From positions 33,617-97,616 of the forward strand of contig JBBRCE010000016.1 in NCBI GenBank assembly GCA_038205115.1: a stretch of 64,000 nt of DNA, written 5' to 3'. How positions within the stretch are numbered: the first letter of the stretch is position 1; every line of letters begins with the position of its first letter. The DNA comes from JBBRCE01 sp038205115 (GTDB taxonomy: Bacteria; Planctomycetota; Planctomycetia; Pirellulales; JBBRCE01). The notes beneath the pieces were generated by a model. The model was given only the letters and a program-made list of their open reading frames with translations, was not told where the DNA came from and did no database searches. The translations under genes were made by a program, and so were the position numbers. Below are positions 54,908 through 63,731 of the stretch, piece after piece.

Positions 54908-57315
54908 TCACTTCTTTTCGACCGGTTTGACGTCGGCCACTTTTTCTTTGACGTTCAATTCGTTGAGAAAATCGGTCATCGATTGCTGAAGCAGGTTCTC
55001 GCCGGCAAGACTCTCGCGCAGCAAGGGTCGCAGCTTGAGCAGTTTGTCTTCTTGCTCGCCCAGTGTTTTTTCGTAGCGCTGATACAAATCAGACTTTTTC
55101 TCCAGTGCAGCCATGTTCGTCCGAATGCGCTGCTGCTCGTCACGGATATCTGCAACTTCTTGCTCCAAAGCGACGCGTTTGCGTATGGCCATTTCAATTT
55201 GGCGGCGGCGCGATTGAATTTCGGAAAACGCTGCTCGTACCGCCGGTCCGGCCGCCGCCAACGCCTGGCCCACATCCTTCAGCGCTTCGGATGTATCGTT
55301 AACGGATTGTTTTGCCCGAGCGGACACGGTGCCGGCTCCAAACGGATCGTCGATGGCTTCGGCCGCGGCTTTCATTTCGCGGGCGACGGTGTCGGGGTTG
55401 ATATCCGCCAGCGGCACTTTCTTCCAGACGTCTTGTTCGAGCGTCACGCTCAGATCGGTCGTTTTATCGGCCGGCAGATCGAGGGCAAAGCGGTACAGGG
55501 CGCGTGTTTTTTCGGCCGGCTGTTTCGGCTCGCGGAGTTTCCAGCCGGTGCGCTTGGCCGTTTCAATCAGCAGCTTTTTCGGCTTTTCGCTGGAGTTCTT
55601 CACCGTGAATTTCTCGCCAATCGCCACCACCCGCTTCGAATACAAATGGCCTTTGCCGATATAAACTTCGGCCATCGTTTCGGCCGCCGGCAGCGTGCTG
55701 GCCACCACTTCGACGTCCAGGTCCAAAGCGTAAGTGATCAGCCGCTCGCCGCCCGGTGCCAGGGTTTCGATCTGTGCGTCGCCCGCATATTCGCCGCTAT
55801 CGAAGACCGTGATTGGCCCTTGCGACAGCCGCAGCTTGCTACTGTTGGTTAACTTTACGGCGTGCATGGGATGTTTGGGATGCACATCGGCGTTAAACAG
55901 CGAAAGCTTCACGCCTTTGACCGGCTCATTGATGATCGGCAGCAACGCGGCTTTTTCGCGGTCGAGCGAAACCGGCAGCTTGATGGCGTAGCGGAACAGT
56001 TCGCCCACCGCGCTGCCGTCGGCTGCCGCGGTGATGCCTTTGTTGAAATCCAGCGGATCGGCCGGTTTTTGTTCGCCGCCGGGATCAACCACGGGCGTAA
56101 CGCTGGTGACCAGCGGTTTTTGATCTCCGCTGTTATTTGACGCGCCGCCACCAAAGCCATTCTGGCCTTGCGACTGCCCGCCCAGACCGCCTAAACCGCT
56201 CTTGGCGCCGCCACCACCGCCGAACGCAAAGCCACCACTACCGCCAAAGTTACTGTTGGCGTTCGCGCCGCCGTTACCAAATCCCTTGTTGCCGGCCGAA
56301 AGATCTTGGTCGTGAACGCGAGGCGTCAGGTTGATGAACGGCTCCGGCACAACCACCGGCCGATCGGCAAACAGCGGTTGATAGAGGTCCATCTGAAACG
56401 AGACGGGGCGGGGCGGCCGCTAACCAGCGTAATATTAACATCGCGCCAGTCTTGCTCGGTGGTGTTTTCGACAATCGCCCAGCCTTGCAGCAGCGGCGGC
56501 TCTTTGTCGTCAATGGCCAGCCGATAGGTGGTTTTCCAGACCGGCGCTTCTTGAATGTAACCGACCCGCACAGGGCGTTTACCTTTGCCGACAAAATTGA
56601 GCGCCACGGTTTTCTTTTCGCTGGCGTGCGATTGCGCCAAAATGCCCAAGGCATCTTGCAGCTCTTTATCGAGCCGCGTGTTGAGCAGCTTAGTTTCGGT
56701 GATGTTAGCCATCGGCACACCGCGTAATCCGGTTTCGGTCTTGAGCAGCAGCGTGTCGACATCCACCAGTTGCTGATCCTTGCCCAGCGGCTGGCGATGC
56801 CGTTCGACGCCCACGATGATCCCGGTGAGCTGGAAGGGCATCATCACCTGCACTTTTTCGCCACGAATCTGCCGCAGCAGATCGCTTAGCGATGGATTGC
56901 GAGCCAGATCGATCGAAAACGTCTACAATGTGTGCGTGATCGGTTCCGGCGAATCGTAGGTGACGTGCGTGATTTGCCCATCGCCCAGGTCGCGGAGGAT
57001 CATACTCTTGAGGATATCGTTCACATCCTCGACGTTGAACTTCAGTTCGACGCGTTTGTCGCCGTCGATTTCGCCACTGCGTTCGAAGAAGCCGACGCCG
57101 GAGTTATAGAGCACCAGTCGCTTGAGCGGCAACTCGGCGCTCGCTGGCGCGGCAGCGACCGCTGGTTCCGTCTTAGCCGTCGATGACGGCGCGGTTTTCG
57201 TCGTCGGAGGAGCTTCGGCCAGGATGGGCGGCGCGGCGCGCGCGGCAGGCTCCGCGGCAACACACCAAACCAGGCAACCGCCAATAACCAGCAGACAGCA
57301 AAACGCGTGGCGCAT
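54908..57315 (-). pseudogene. DUF4139-type secreted protein gene inactivated by a nonsense codon and a frameshift
   Basis: One ancestral coding region of about 800 codons, now in three pieces. Piece 1 (57315-56926): signal peptide RHAFCCLLVIGGCLVWC and the conserved LVLYNSGVGFFERSGEIDG and VEDVNDILKSMILRDLGDG. An in-frame TAG at 56923-56925 follows ITHTL, where a sense codon (probably Lys) is expected; the same frame continues open with TFSIDLARNPSLSDLL and goes to VNITLVSGRP. Piece 2 ends at a tandem GGGGC duplication (56405-56414, plus strand). Removing one 5-bp copy restores the frame to SGRPVSFQMDLYQPLF and piece 3, which ends in coiled-coil sequence (RRQIEMAIRKRVALEQEVAD). Two lesions of different kinds favour real decay over sequencing error. 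Confidence 0.8.
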
Positions 57316-57578
57316 GAAAGCAACTCCATTAAGGCGACGTCGGCGCAGATGCCACTGAGAAATGCAATGTGAAGTGACTGCGCGACCATTGGGACCACCA
57401 GCGCCGCCATTGTAGTCAGCCGCACCGCGCGATGCGAGTTTTCGGCCAGTGTATTCCCAGCGATGGGTTCGTCCGGTGAGCTTGCTCCATTGCAGCCGGC
57501 CGCGCGGCTTGCGAAAATCGGTTCCGAGCGATCGCTCGCCTGTCCTTTCGCCTTTTCACTCTGACGGAAAGCACAATC

Positions 57579-58490
57579 ATGATCGGTTCGAAATTCATCG
57601 GCAACTGCTGGATTTGTCTGGCGGTTGCGCTGCTCCGTTGCCCTGCTGCGTCCGCGGAGGATGCCGCGCGGCCCAGCGAACAGACCGCGGCGGAGCACGG
57701 GGTGTTTGTCGACGCGCACGTTCATTTCTTCGATCGCCAGAAAGGCGATCTGGCCAAGGTGGATGCCTGGATGAAACAAAACGACGTGCAACGCGTCATC
57801 AATCATCCGCTGGCGCAAAGCCGTCCGCGGAACGACGATGAGCGCAAGCAAATGCTAGAAAACTACGCGCAATACCGAGGCCGCATCGAGCGCTTCTGCA
57901 TCGTCTTTCCGGATGAAGTCAGCAGTCTGGAGGAAGCAGTGGCCGCGCTCACCAAGGAAAAAGACAGCGGAGCCATTGGCTTTGGCGAGCATTATGGCGT
58001 TGGCATGTATATTGACGATCCGAAGAACATGCGGCTTTACGAAGCCTGTTCCAAAGTTGGGCTGCCGGTGATGTTTCACATGGATAAAAACAAGAACATG
58101 GACGAGAAGGGCCTGCCGCATCTCGAAATCGTGCTCAAAAAATATCCGGGCTGCACGTTCATCGCGCACAGCGATTGGTGGAAGAATCTCGAAGACGGCA
58201 CGTGCGATCGCCTGCTGCAGACTTACCCAAACTTGTACGCGGATATCTCGTGTACCGCCAAGAGAAGCCGGTTCGGACGCGACAACAAGTTCGCGCGGGA
58301 ATTCATCATCCGCAACGCCGACAAGTTGCTGTTTGGATCAGACAGCGGCTGGTGGTCTTTTGGCAAAGAGCAGGCACCCGAGTTCTCGCTGGTCAAGCAA
58401 TTGGACCTGCCCGCGGAAACCAAAGCGAAGCTTCTCGTCGAGAACGCCAGCAAGCTGTTTCCGATCAGACGAGAGAATCCGCGGAAGTAG
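57579..58490 (+). CDS. Secreted amidohydrolase-family protein
   Basis: 303 residues. Signal peptide (GNCWICLAVALLRCPAASA), then the TIM-barrel amidohydrolase-2 features: VDAHVHFFDR (metal HxH), MFHMDKNKN, FIAHSDWW and LLFGSDSGWWS (metal-binding Asp). It belongs with the amidohydrolase_2/decarboxylase-like hydrolases. Exported; substrate unknown. It diverges from the pseudogene at 57315 and ends against the minus-strand remnant at 58497. Confidence 0.85.
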   Translation: MIGSKFIGNCWICLAVALLRCPAASAEDAARPSEQTAAEHGVFVDAHVHFFDRQKGDLAKVDAWMKQNDVQRVINHPLAQSRPRNDDERKQMLENYAQYRGRIERFCIVFPDEVSSLEEAVAALTKEKDSGAIGFGEHYGVGMYIDDPKNMRLYEACSKVGLPVMFHMDKNKNMDEKGLPHLEIVLKKYPGCTFIAHSDWWKNLEDGTCDRLLQTYPNLYADISCTAKRSRFGRDNKFAREFIIRNADKLLFGSDSGWWSFGKEQAPEFSLVKQLDLPAETKAKLLVENASKLFPIRRENPRK

Positions 58491-58496
58491 GCAAAC

Positions 58497-58546
58497 TGAA
58501 CTGGGATCGCGGTTCAGGCTCGACCAATTTCGACCATCGGCGACAC
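58497..58546 (-). pseudogene. Remnant of a third copy of a small membrane-protein gene
   Basis: On the minus strand this stretch aligns with the start of the gene at 58928-59356: CCGATGG-CGA-ATTGGTCGAGCC is shared, with one inserted base that breaks the frame (GAAATT for GAATT) and then further matches through CAGTTCAGT. In the shifted frame it reads LVEPEPRSQFSL against LVEPEQGSQFSL in the intact gene. It stops at the 3' end of the amidohydrolase gene and codes for nothing now. Confidence 0.6.
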
Positions 58547-58592
58547 GTGATCGCGCAGGTTCGGAAGTCGCATGCGAGTGGCGCTACAATCA

Positions 58593-58931
58593 TTAAAACA
58601 CCGTGCTTGCGATCCATGCCCACAGTGCGCCCGCGGTGACCAGGCAAAGCAGCGATTCTCCAATGGAATCCGTTTGCAAGTTCTTGGCGAATAACAGAAT
58701 CGTCGCCGCATGGACTAACAGACAACGCGGAAAGAAGAACCACACCAGCGGAAGTAGCGAAAGCGGCAGCGGTCCCACGATTTGGCCCCAGCTCGGCAGT
58801 CCACGGCAATCAACGGCCGCTACGAGACTCAGCCCCAGCAAGATGGCCGAACCGAACAGCACGCACCGACACCAAACGCTAATCAGCGCGGCTTCAATCG
58901 GACCTGCTCGGTAATCTTCGATCCATTTCAT
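58593..58931 (-). CDS. Small membrane protein
   Basis: 112 residues from the ATG at 58931, which overlaps the stop of the upstream gene in an ATGA junction. Three or four hydrophobic segments (AALISVWCRCVLFGSAILLG, IVGPLPLSLLPLVWFFF, CLVTAGALWAWIASTVF). No motif of known function. The coupling to the 142-residue membrane protein suggests a complex of the two. Confidence 0.62.
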   Translation of the reverse strand: MKWIEDYRAGPIEAALISVWCRCVLFGSAILLGLSLVAAVDCRGLPSWGQIVGPLPLSLLPLVWFFFPRCLLVHAATILLFAKNLQTDSIGESLLCLVTAGALWAWIASTVF

Positions 58932-59356
58932 TGCGGCCACTCGCCGTGGCGGGCACCCCAACCGCAGTATGCTCGGTGCGAAGCGCTGGGCGTCAATTGC
59001 GATAACAAAGCATCACGGGCCGCGGCGCGGGACGCAAACCACCAGGTAATGAGGCCCGCTTTGAACAGCACCAGGCAAACACAGGCCAAACCGTATTCTT
59101 TGGCTGTAGGATCGGACGTGCATTGCGCGGTTAGAATCGCGCCGGCAACCAGCGCTAGGGCCAGATTGCCTCGACCCAAAAACATGGCCAAGGCAAAGCC
59201 CATCAGCAGAAACGTGGATGCGGCCTGGTCTGCGCCGCTGCCAACTAAAATCAATCCGCAGATCACCGTGAACTTGAACAACGCCAGCAGACTGAACTGA
59301 GACCCCTGCTCAGGCTCGACCAATTCGGCCATCGGAATCGCGCTTTCGTTTTGCAT
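58928..59356 (-). CDS. Small membrane protein with LVEPEQGSQFSL N-terminus
   Basis: 142 residues. A polar N-terminus (MAELVEPEQGSQFSLLALFK) leads into four hydrophobic segments (FTVICGLILVGSGA, STFLLMGFALAMFLG, LALALVAGAILTAQ, GLACVCLVLFKAGLITWW). It is coupled to the 112-residue gene downstream (4-bp overlap). A decayed copy of its N-terminal part lies at 58497-58546, so a small tandem family once stood here. Confidence 0.65.
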   Translation of the reverse strand: MQNESAIPMAELVEPEQGSQFSLLALFKFTVICGLILVGSGADQAASTFLLMGFALAMFLGRGNLALALVAGAILTAQCTSDPTAKEYGLACVCLVLFKAGLITWWFASRAAARDALLSQLTPSASHRAYCGWGARHGEWPQ

Positions 59357-59574
59357 GATTGAGATGCCTCCAATTCCGCTCGCGTTGATCTTGTAAGGAT
59401 AAGCTGCGATCTAACCGTTGCTGTACCACGACATTAACCTCAGTGAGCGTGCGATCTGCATCCGCAAGAAATTTCGTCGGCACGTTAACGGCCACGACGC
59501 TGGCCGGTTATGATGCGTGCAGATGCGCCGTAGCAGACGTTTTCGATCAACCACTTCCTGCCGGTTGTCGCTAT

Positions 59575-61011
59575 ATGGAAACTCCCGAATCCGAACCAAT
59601 CCTAGCTAGACTCGCGCCCGCGGAACGTAAGTCGGCAGGCGGGCTGCTGAGTCTGTGGTTTGGAGTGCTGCGGCCGGTTCCGCCGCTAGCCTACGCGGTC
59701 AGCGGTTTTGGCCTGATGCTGCTGAAGTATTCCGTTGAAGCGGCCGCGATTGGCGCGTCTACCGGCAAAGCGTACACGCCGCTGGACTTCGTCAATCCGC
59801 AAATTGATTCGCGCCGAGCTTTGTTTCAAGGCGGGCCGGAATGGCTGCCGTGGAGCATGTTTGTTTGGACGCTGCCATTTCTGTGGATCTCCGTCACCAT
59901 GAGCGTGCGACGCGCCGCAAATGCCGGCAATTCGCCCTGGCTAGGCATGCTGGTGCTGATTCCCGGCGTGAATTTGCTGTTCATGCTGCTGATGTGCATC
60001 ATGCCAACGCAACTTGGCGACGGCGGCTTCGGACGGCCCGAGCGAACAGACGCACGCGGCCGCGCCTTGATTTCGGCATTGGCGGTTGGCATCGGCCTGA
60101 CGATTGGCGCGGTGATGATCGGCATCGGCGTGCTGGTCTTTCGAACCTACGGCGCGGCGCTCTTTCTCGGCACGCCGCTGATGATGGCCGCAACGGCGTC
60201 GTACTATGTTAATCGGCGCGCGCCGCAATCGTATGGGGCTTCGCTAGGGCTCGGCATGCTCACCGTCTCCTTCGCCTGCCTGGCACTGCTGTTGGTTGCG
60301 CTAGAAGGTCTGATCTGTATTGCAATGGCACTGCCACTCGCGCTGCCGCTGGGCATTCTCGGCGGACTGCTGGGCAAAGCCATCGCCGATACCGCTCGCA
60401 GCAATAGTCGCGGGCTTGTCGCTGCCATCCTGATTTTGCCGCTGGTTTCCGTCGGCGAAGCTTGGATCGTCCGCGCGCCCGAGCGAATGGTGCTGACCAG
60501 CGTGGAAGTCGACGCACCGCCAGCGGTGGTCTGGAAGAACGTCGTCGAATTTCCGGACTTGCCGCCCGATACGTCGTGGTTTGCGGCCTGGGGATTAGCA
60601 AGTCCCCTGCGCGCTACGATCGCCGGCCGCGGCGTCGGAGCCATTCGACATTGCGAATTCACGACCGGCGCGTTCGTCGAACCGATCACGGCTTGGGAGC
60701 AGCCCAACCGACTGGCGTTTGACGTCACCGAGCAACCGCCGCCGCTCAAGGAAATGAGCCCCTACGACAACGTCCACCCGCCGCACCTGGCAGGATTTCT
60801 GATTAGCACTCACGGCGAATTTCGCTTGATCGAACTGCCAGGGCAACGGACGCGGCTGGAAGGCCGCACTTGGTACCGCAACGCGATGTTTCCGCAATGG
60901 TATTGGGCGCCCTGGTCCGACTCGATCATCCATCGCATTCATCAGCGCGTGTTGCAACACGTGCAGCACGTCACCGAAGCGGAGCTTCAGGCGCAAGCCG
61001 CGGCGCAATGA
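59575..61011 (+). CDS. Multi-pass membrane protein with C-terminal SRPBCC-like domain
   Basis: 478 residues from the ATG at 59575; a GTG at 59443 in frame is possible but precedes a poor leader. Residues 1-300 carry about seven hydrophobic segments with a DUF805-like stretch (LPFLWISVTMSVRRAANAGN, WLGMLVLIPGVNLLFMLLM). The soluble C-terminal part (about 310-470: MVLTSVEVDAPPAVVWKNVV, VGAIRHCEFTTGAFVEPITA, EFRLIELPGQRTRLEGRTWY) is a START/SRPBCC (polyketide cyclase-like) domain that binds a hydrophobic ligand. The combination suggests a lipid-related or sensory role, by inference. Confidence 0.78.
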   Translation: METPESEPILARLAPAERKSAGGLLSLWFGVLRPVPPLAYAVSGFGLMLLKYSVEAAAIGASTGKAYTPLDFVNPQIDSRRALFQGGPEWLPWSMFVWTLPFLWISVTMSVRRAANAGNSPWLGMLVLIPGVNLLFMLLMCIMPTQLGDGGFGRPERTDARGRALISALAVGIGLTIGAVMIGIGVLVFRTYGAALFLGTPLMMAATASYYVNRRAPQSYGASLGLGMLTVSFACLALLLVALEGLICIAMALPLALPLGILGGLLGKAIADTARSNSRGLVAAILILPLVSVGEAWIVRAPERMVLTSVEVDAPPAVVWKNVVEFPDLPPDTSWFAAWGLASPLRATIAGRGVGAIRHCEFTTGAFVEPITAWEQPNRLAFDVTEQPPPLKEMSPYDNVHPPHLAGFLISTHGEFRLIELPGQRTRLEGRTWYRNAMFPQWYWAPWSDSIIHRIHQRVLQHVQHVTEAELQAQAAAQ

Positions 61012-61161
61012 TTTGCCGGAAGTCAGCGACTCCGTGTGCGCCGGAATTTTGAAAACGGAACCCCTTGCCCTGCCGCACGCCATTCCGTGCTGACTCGCGT
61101 TGATTGTTTGTTGAACGCAGAAGAATGCCACTGGTTCGCCAAGATTTTTCAAGCCCGGCAC

Positions 61162-61190
61162 TTGACACAACTAGTGTACTAGTGTACAAT
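61162..61190 (+). promoter_or_regulatory. Near-consensus promoter with tandem ACTAGTGT repeats
   Basis: TTGACA (61162-61167), a 17-bp spacer and TACAAT (61185-61190). The spacer and the start of the -10 box contain two direct copies of ACTAGTGT (61170-61177 and 61178-61185), each with an ACTAGT palindrome, so a repressor would block polymerase directly. The start point would fall at or next to the A of the ATG at 61198, so the mRNA is leaderless. Confidence 0.75.
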
Positions 61191-61197
61191 AACGCGT

Positions 61198-61383
61198 ATG
61201 ACGAACATCATCGAACACTCGCCGGTTAATCGTGTGAAAGTCAGCCAAATTGAAGCGGCGCTGGCCGACATGTTGAGCCAGGCGTTGCGACGCGGATTTC
61301 ATGGACTGGCGCGGATCGAGCTGTCGGTGCAAGACGGCACGATCCAGCACATTCGCCGAGCGATCGAACGAATTGAGAAGTAG
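61198..61383 (+). CDS. DUF2292 (YezD-family) small protein
   Basis: 61 residues, cytoplasmic. The pattern LARIELSVQDGTIQHIRRAI matches the YezD/DUF2292 family, short proteins of unknown function often found near sulfur-assimilation genes. No ribosome binding site is seen; transcription appears to start at the ATG, so translation would be leaderless. Its own strong promoter and downstream terminator make it a self-contained unit beside the phage-like gene. Confidence 0.75.
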   Translation: MTNIIEHSPVNRVKVSQIEAALADMLSQALRRGFHGLARIELSVQDGTIQHIRRAIERIEK

Positions 61384-61459
61384 CAGGTAGCGGCAGCGTC
61401 CGCCGGCAGAACAATTGACTTGGTATTTTTTTGGGCTGGCCGCCAGGCGAGTTCCGATC

Positions 61460-61505
61460 AAAGCCTTCCTCGCAATCAAACTTTGATTGCGTGGAAGGCT
61501 TTTTT
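61460..61505 (+). terminator. Strong intrinsic terminator downstream of the DUF2292 gene
   Basis: Two 21-nt arms (61460-61480 and 61482-61502) pair with one internal T-T mismatch and a 1-nt centre, and are followed by a T run to 61505. It lies 77 nt past the stop codon. The gap 61384-61741 holds no other feature I can support. Confidence 0.88.
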
Positions 61506-61741
61506 CGTTGGAGCGCGGGTTGCGCGCAGAGCGTTTAGCGGAAATTGCAAAATGCAGAACACGCTCGGCCCAACGCATCGCTGGCTCGCACCGAGTTTGA
61601 AACGTCGGCATTTCCGTCCTCAGGCAAATCATTAACCTCGGATCACACCGCTTCCTTTTACAATTTTCAGTTCGCATTTTTCAATCTGCAATTTCCTCCT
61701 CTCTGAAAACACTTCTTGACGCTCTCTCTAAAGGATCACTC

Positions 61742-62095
61742 ATGCAACAGTTTCTCAGCGAATTCGTCGATTCGCGCGGCAGCAGCCTTCGCGTGGATGC
61801 GGCGGCCGGCGTGATTCGCGGCATCAAGATTCTTGGCCTGCGTTCGCGCAACGGCCGCGAGTATCTGCCCGTCGCGCTGGCCGCCGCCGCGGAAATGTAC
61901 GAGGGTGCCAAGGTCAACGTCAATCATCCCAAAGGACATCCAGCCGGACCGCGCGATTATCAAGACCGGATTGGCGTGATTCGCCACGTCAACGTGCGGA
62001 CAGACGCCGGTCTGTTTGGCGATCTGTATTTCAACCCCAAGCACGCGTTGGCCGAGCAACTCATCTGGGACGCCCAGCAGTGCCCGTTTCCATAA
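61742..62095 (+). pseudogene. Phage prohead-protease-like gene, truncated by an integrated element
   Basis: 117 residues with AAAGGA upstream. The segment RVDAAAGVIRGIKILGLRSR, then AEMYEGAKVNVNHPK and GLFGDLYFNPKHALAEQLIW is the N-terminal half of a family that, as I remember it, is about twice as long and resembles phage capsid-maturation or Mu protein I proteins. The homologous part stops at DAQQ (about 62080), after which the frame reads CPFP and stops at 62093. The sequence beyond belongs to the recombinase element, so the gene is interrupted. Confidence 0.65.
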
Positions 62096-63731
62096 TGTAA
62101 AACTCTGCGACAACCCTTTTCAGCCTAAAACGCGTGTTTTCCTTCGTAAACGAGACTGTGATTGATTCATAAACGGCCCGGAGCGCCTCGCGAACGTCCC
62201 GAGGATTGCCTGACTGCAACCGCTCTTGCAGCCGCGCCGCGTTCTGGATTGCCTTGTCCGCCAGAGCATCGGGGCTTTCGCCGGCAGGCGTGGCAGCGGC
62301 ATCTAGTTCGGCCTGCAAAGCATCCCTTTGTTGCCGTAGCTCGCGCAGCGCCTTGCGAACTGCCGGAACATCGTCGGAATCAACCAGCGTAATATTGGCC
62401 GCGCCGCGTTCCAGTTGTTTGTTCAACTTGGCTATCTGCTCTTTGATCTGTTTAGGCTTGACCGTGCTCGTGCTCTTGCGAGACTTGGCTTGCTCGGCGA
62501 TTTCTTTTCGCAGTCGTTCAAAATTGCTCGGATCCAAAACCTTTTCTTGGAGCATCTTGATTGCGGCTTGCTCGATGGCCTTGGCGTTCATCGCAAAGCC
62601 GATGCAACTGCCGTTGCTGTTATGGGACCGGCAAACGTAATAGTGATATTCATGGCCGTCTTTACTGCGACGTGAGCCGCCCAAACGTCCGCCGCAATGT
62701 CCGCAGCGAAGTATGCCAGTCAACAGGTAGTCGCTCATCCGCGCCCGAAGGTTAGTCATTTTGCGGCCAGCCAACTTGGCTTGAACCGCGTCGAAGGCAT
62801 CGCGTGCGATGATGCCATGATGCGAATCAACGACGACGATCGATGCCGTTCCGTGCCGGACCCTGCCGGTTGATTTCGCTAGTTCGCCGCTGTCATCCAC
62901 GGTGTGGAATTTGCCGCGTCGATCAGCGCCATAACAGGCGTCACCAGCGTAAGCGCGGTTTCGAAGCAGTTTTGCGATTCCCGAATGCGTCCAAGCGCCG
63001 CCCATTGGTGACGGTGTTGCAGTTTGATCGAGCCGCCGTGCGATCATCCGCGGACCGCAATCGCTCGTGAGGTACTCGGCGAAGATGCCGCGAATCGTTG
63101 CAAGAATTTCCGGGTCGGACGATGGCACAATTTTAACGGTCCAACCTTGCGGCTTGCGAAACCTGACGCCCCACGTCGCACGGTGAACCAGTTTGCCAGC
63201 CGGGTCGTAGAATTCGCGATCAAAGCCCCAAGGTCCAATGCCGTTGATTACGCCCCTTTTAGCCGCATCGATTTTCCCTCGCATGGTGTTGCGTGATCGG
63301 TCGACCAGATATTGATTCTTGCCCTCTTGCTGAACCGAATAGATCAGTCGCCCCGCGAACGTGGTCCAGTCAATGACGCCTTGTGCCACGGTAATCATGC
63401 GGACGCCCGCGTTTCGCAACGGGGCAATGACAGCTCCGCTATCGATACTGTCCAATCGGCTGAATCGGTCCTGATCGTAAGCCAAGATGACTTCGAACTT
63501 ACCTTGCTGCGCCTCTTTCAACATTCGCTGAAAGCCATCGCGTTTTTTGGTATCAACTCCACTGATGCCCAAATCCTCATACCAATCGACAATGTTACAG
63601 TTGTGCCTCTCGGCCAGCTTGACCAACTCTTTGCGCTGCTGTTCGGGCGATTGCTCCTGATCGTCGCTACTCATTCGCACCAGCGCCGCGGCTGGAATCG
63701 TGGTTGAATGGGGTTTCGTCGCCTTAATCAT
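62061..63731 (-). CDS. Large serine recombinase (site-specific integrase)
   Basis: 556 residues from the ATG at 63731 (GGAAGG upstream). Resolvase-type catalytic domain with the nucleophile in VRMSSDDQEQS (Ser about 21), then YDQDRFSRLDS and the E-helix; the recombinase domain (GINGIGPWGFDREF-like to KLLRNRAYAGD); a zinc ribbon (CGHCGGRLGGS and VCRSHNSNGSC); and a long C-terminal coiled coil (KEQIAKLNKQLERG, LRELRQQRDALQAELDA). The gene ends inside the truncated phage-like gene on the opposite strand, so the last few codons (TAGRPR) come from the target gene. This places the attachment site at about 62075-62095. Confidence 0.9.
   Translation of the reverse strand: MIKATKPHSTTIPAAALVRMSSDDQEQSPEQQRKELVKLAERHNCNIVDWYEDLGISGVDTKKRDGFQRMLKEAQQGKFEVILAYDQDRFSRLDSIDSGAVIAPLRNAGVRMITVAQGVIDWTTFAGRLIYSVQQEGKNQYLVDRSRNTMRGKIDAAKRGVINGIGPWGFDREFYDPAGKLVHRATWGVRFRKPQGWTVKIVPSSDPEILATIRGIFAEYLTSDCGPRMIARRLDQTATPSPMGGAWTHSGIAKLLRNRAYAGDACYGADRRGKFHTVDDSGELAKSTGRVRHGTASIVVVDSHHGIIARDAFDAVQAKLAGRKMTNLRARMSDYLLTGILRCGHCGGRLGGSRRSKDGHEYHYYVCRSHNSNGSCIGFAMNAKAIEQAAIKMLQEKVLDPSNFERLRKEIAEQAKSRKSTSTVKPKQIKEQIAKLNKQLERGAANITLVDSDDVPAVRKALRELRQQRDALQAELDAAATPAGESPDALADKAIQNAARLQERLQSGNPRDVREALRAVYESITVSFTKENTRFRLKRVVAEFYIMETGTAGRPR

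Noticed and set aside
54908..57315. Three separate genes for the pieces of the DUF4139-type protein
   Set aside because: The pieces join into one family-length protein after one codon change and removal of one 5-bp copy; pieces 2 and 3 lack starts of their own.
54908..57315. Sequencing or assembly error as the cause of both breaks
   Set aside because: Not excluded, but a substitution and a perfect tandem duplication in one gene, in a zone with other remnants, fit decay better.
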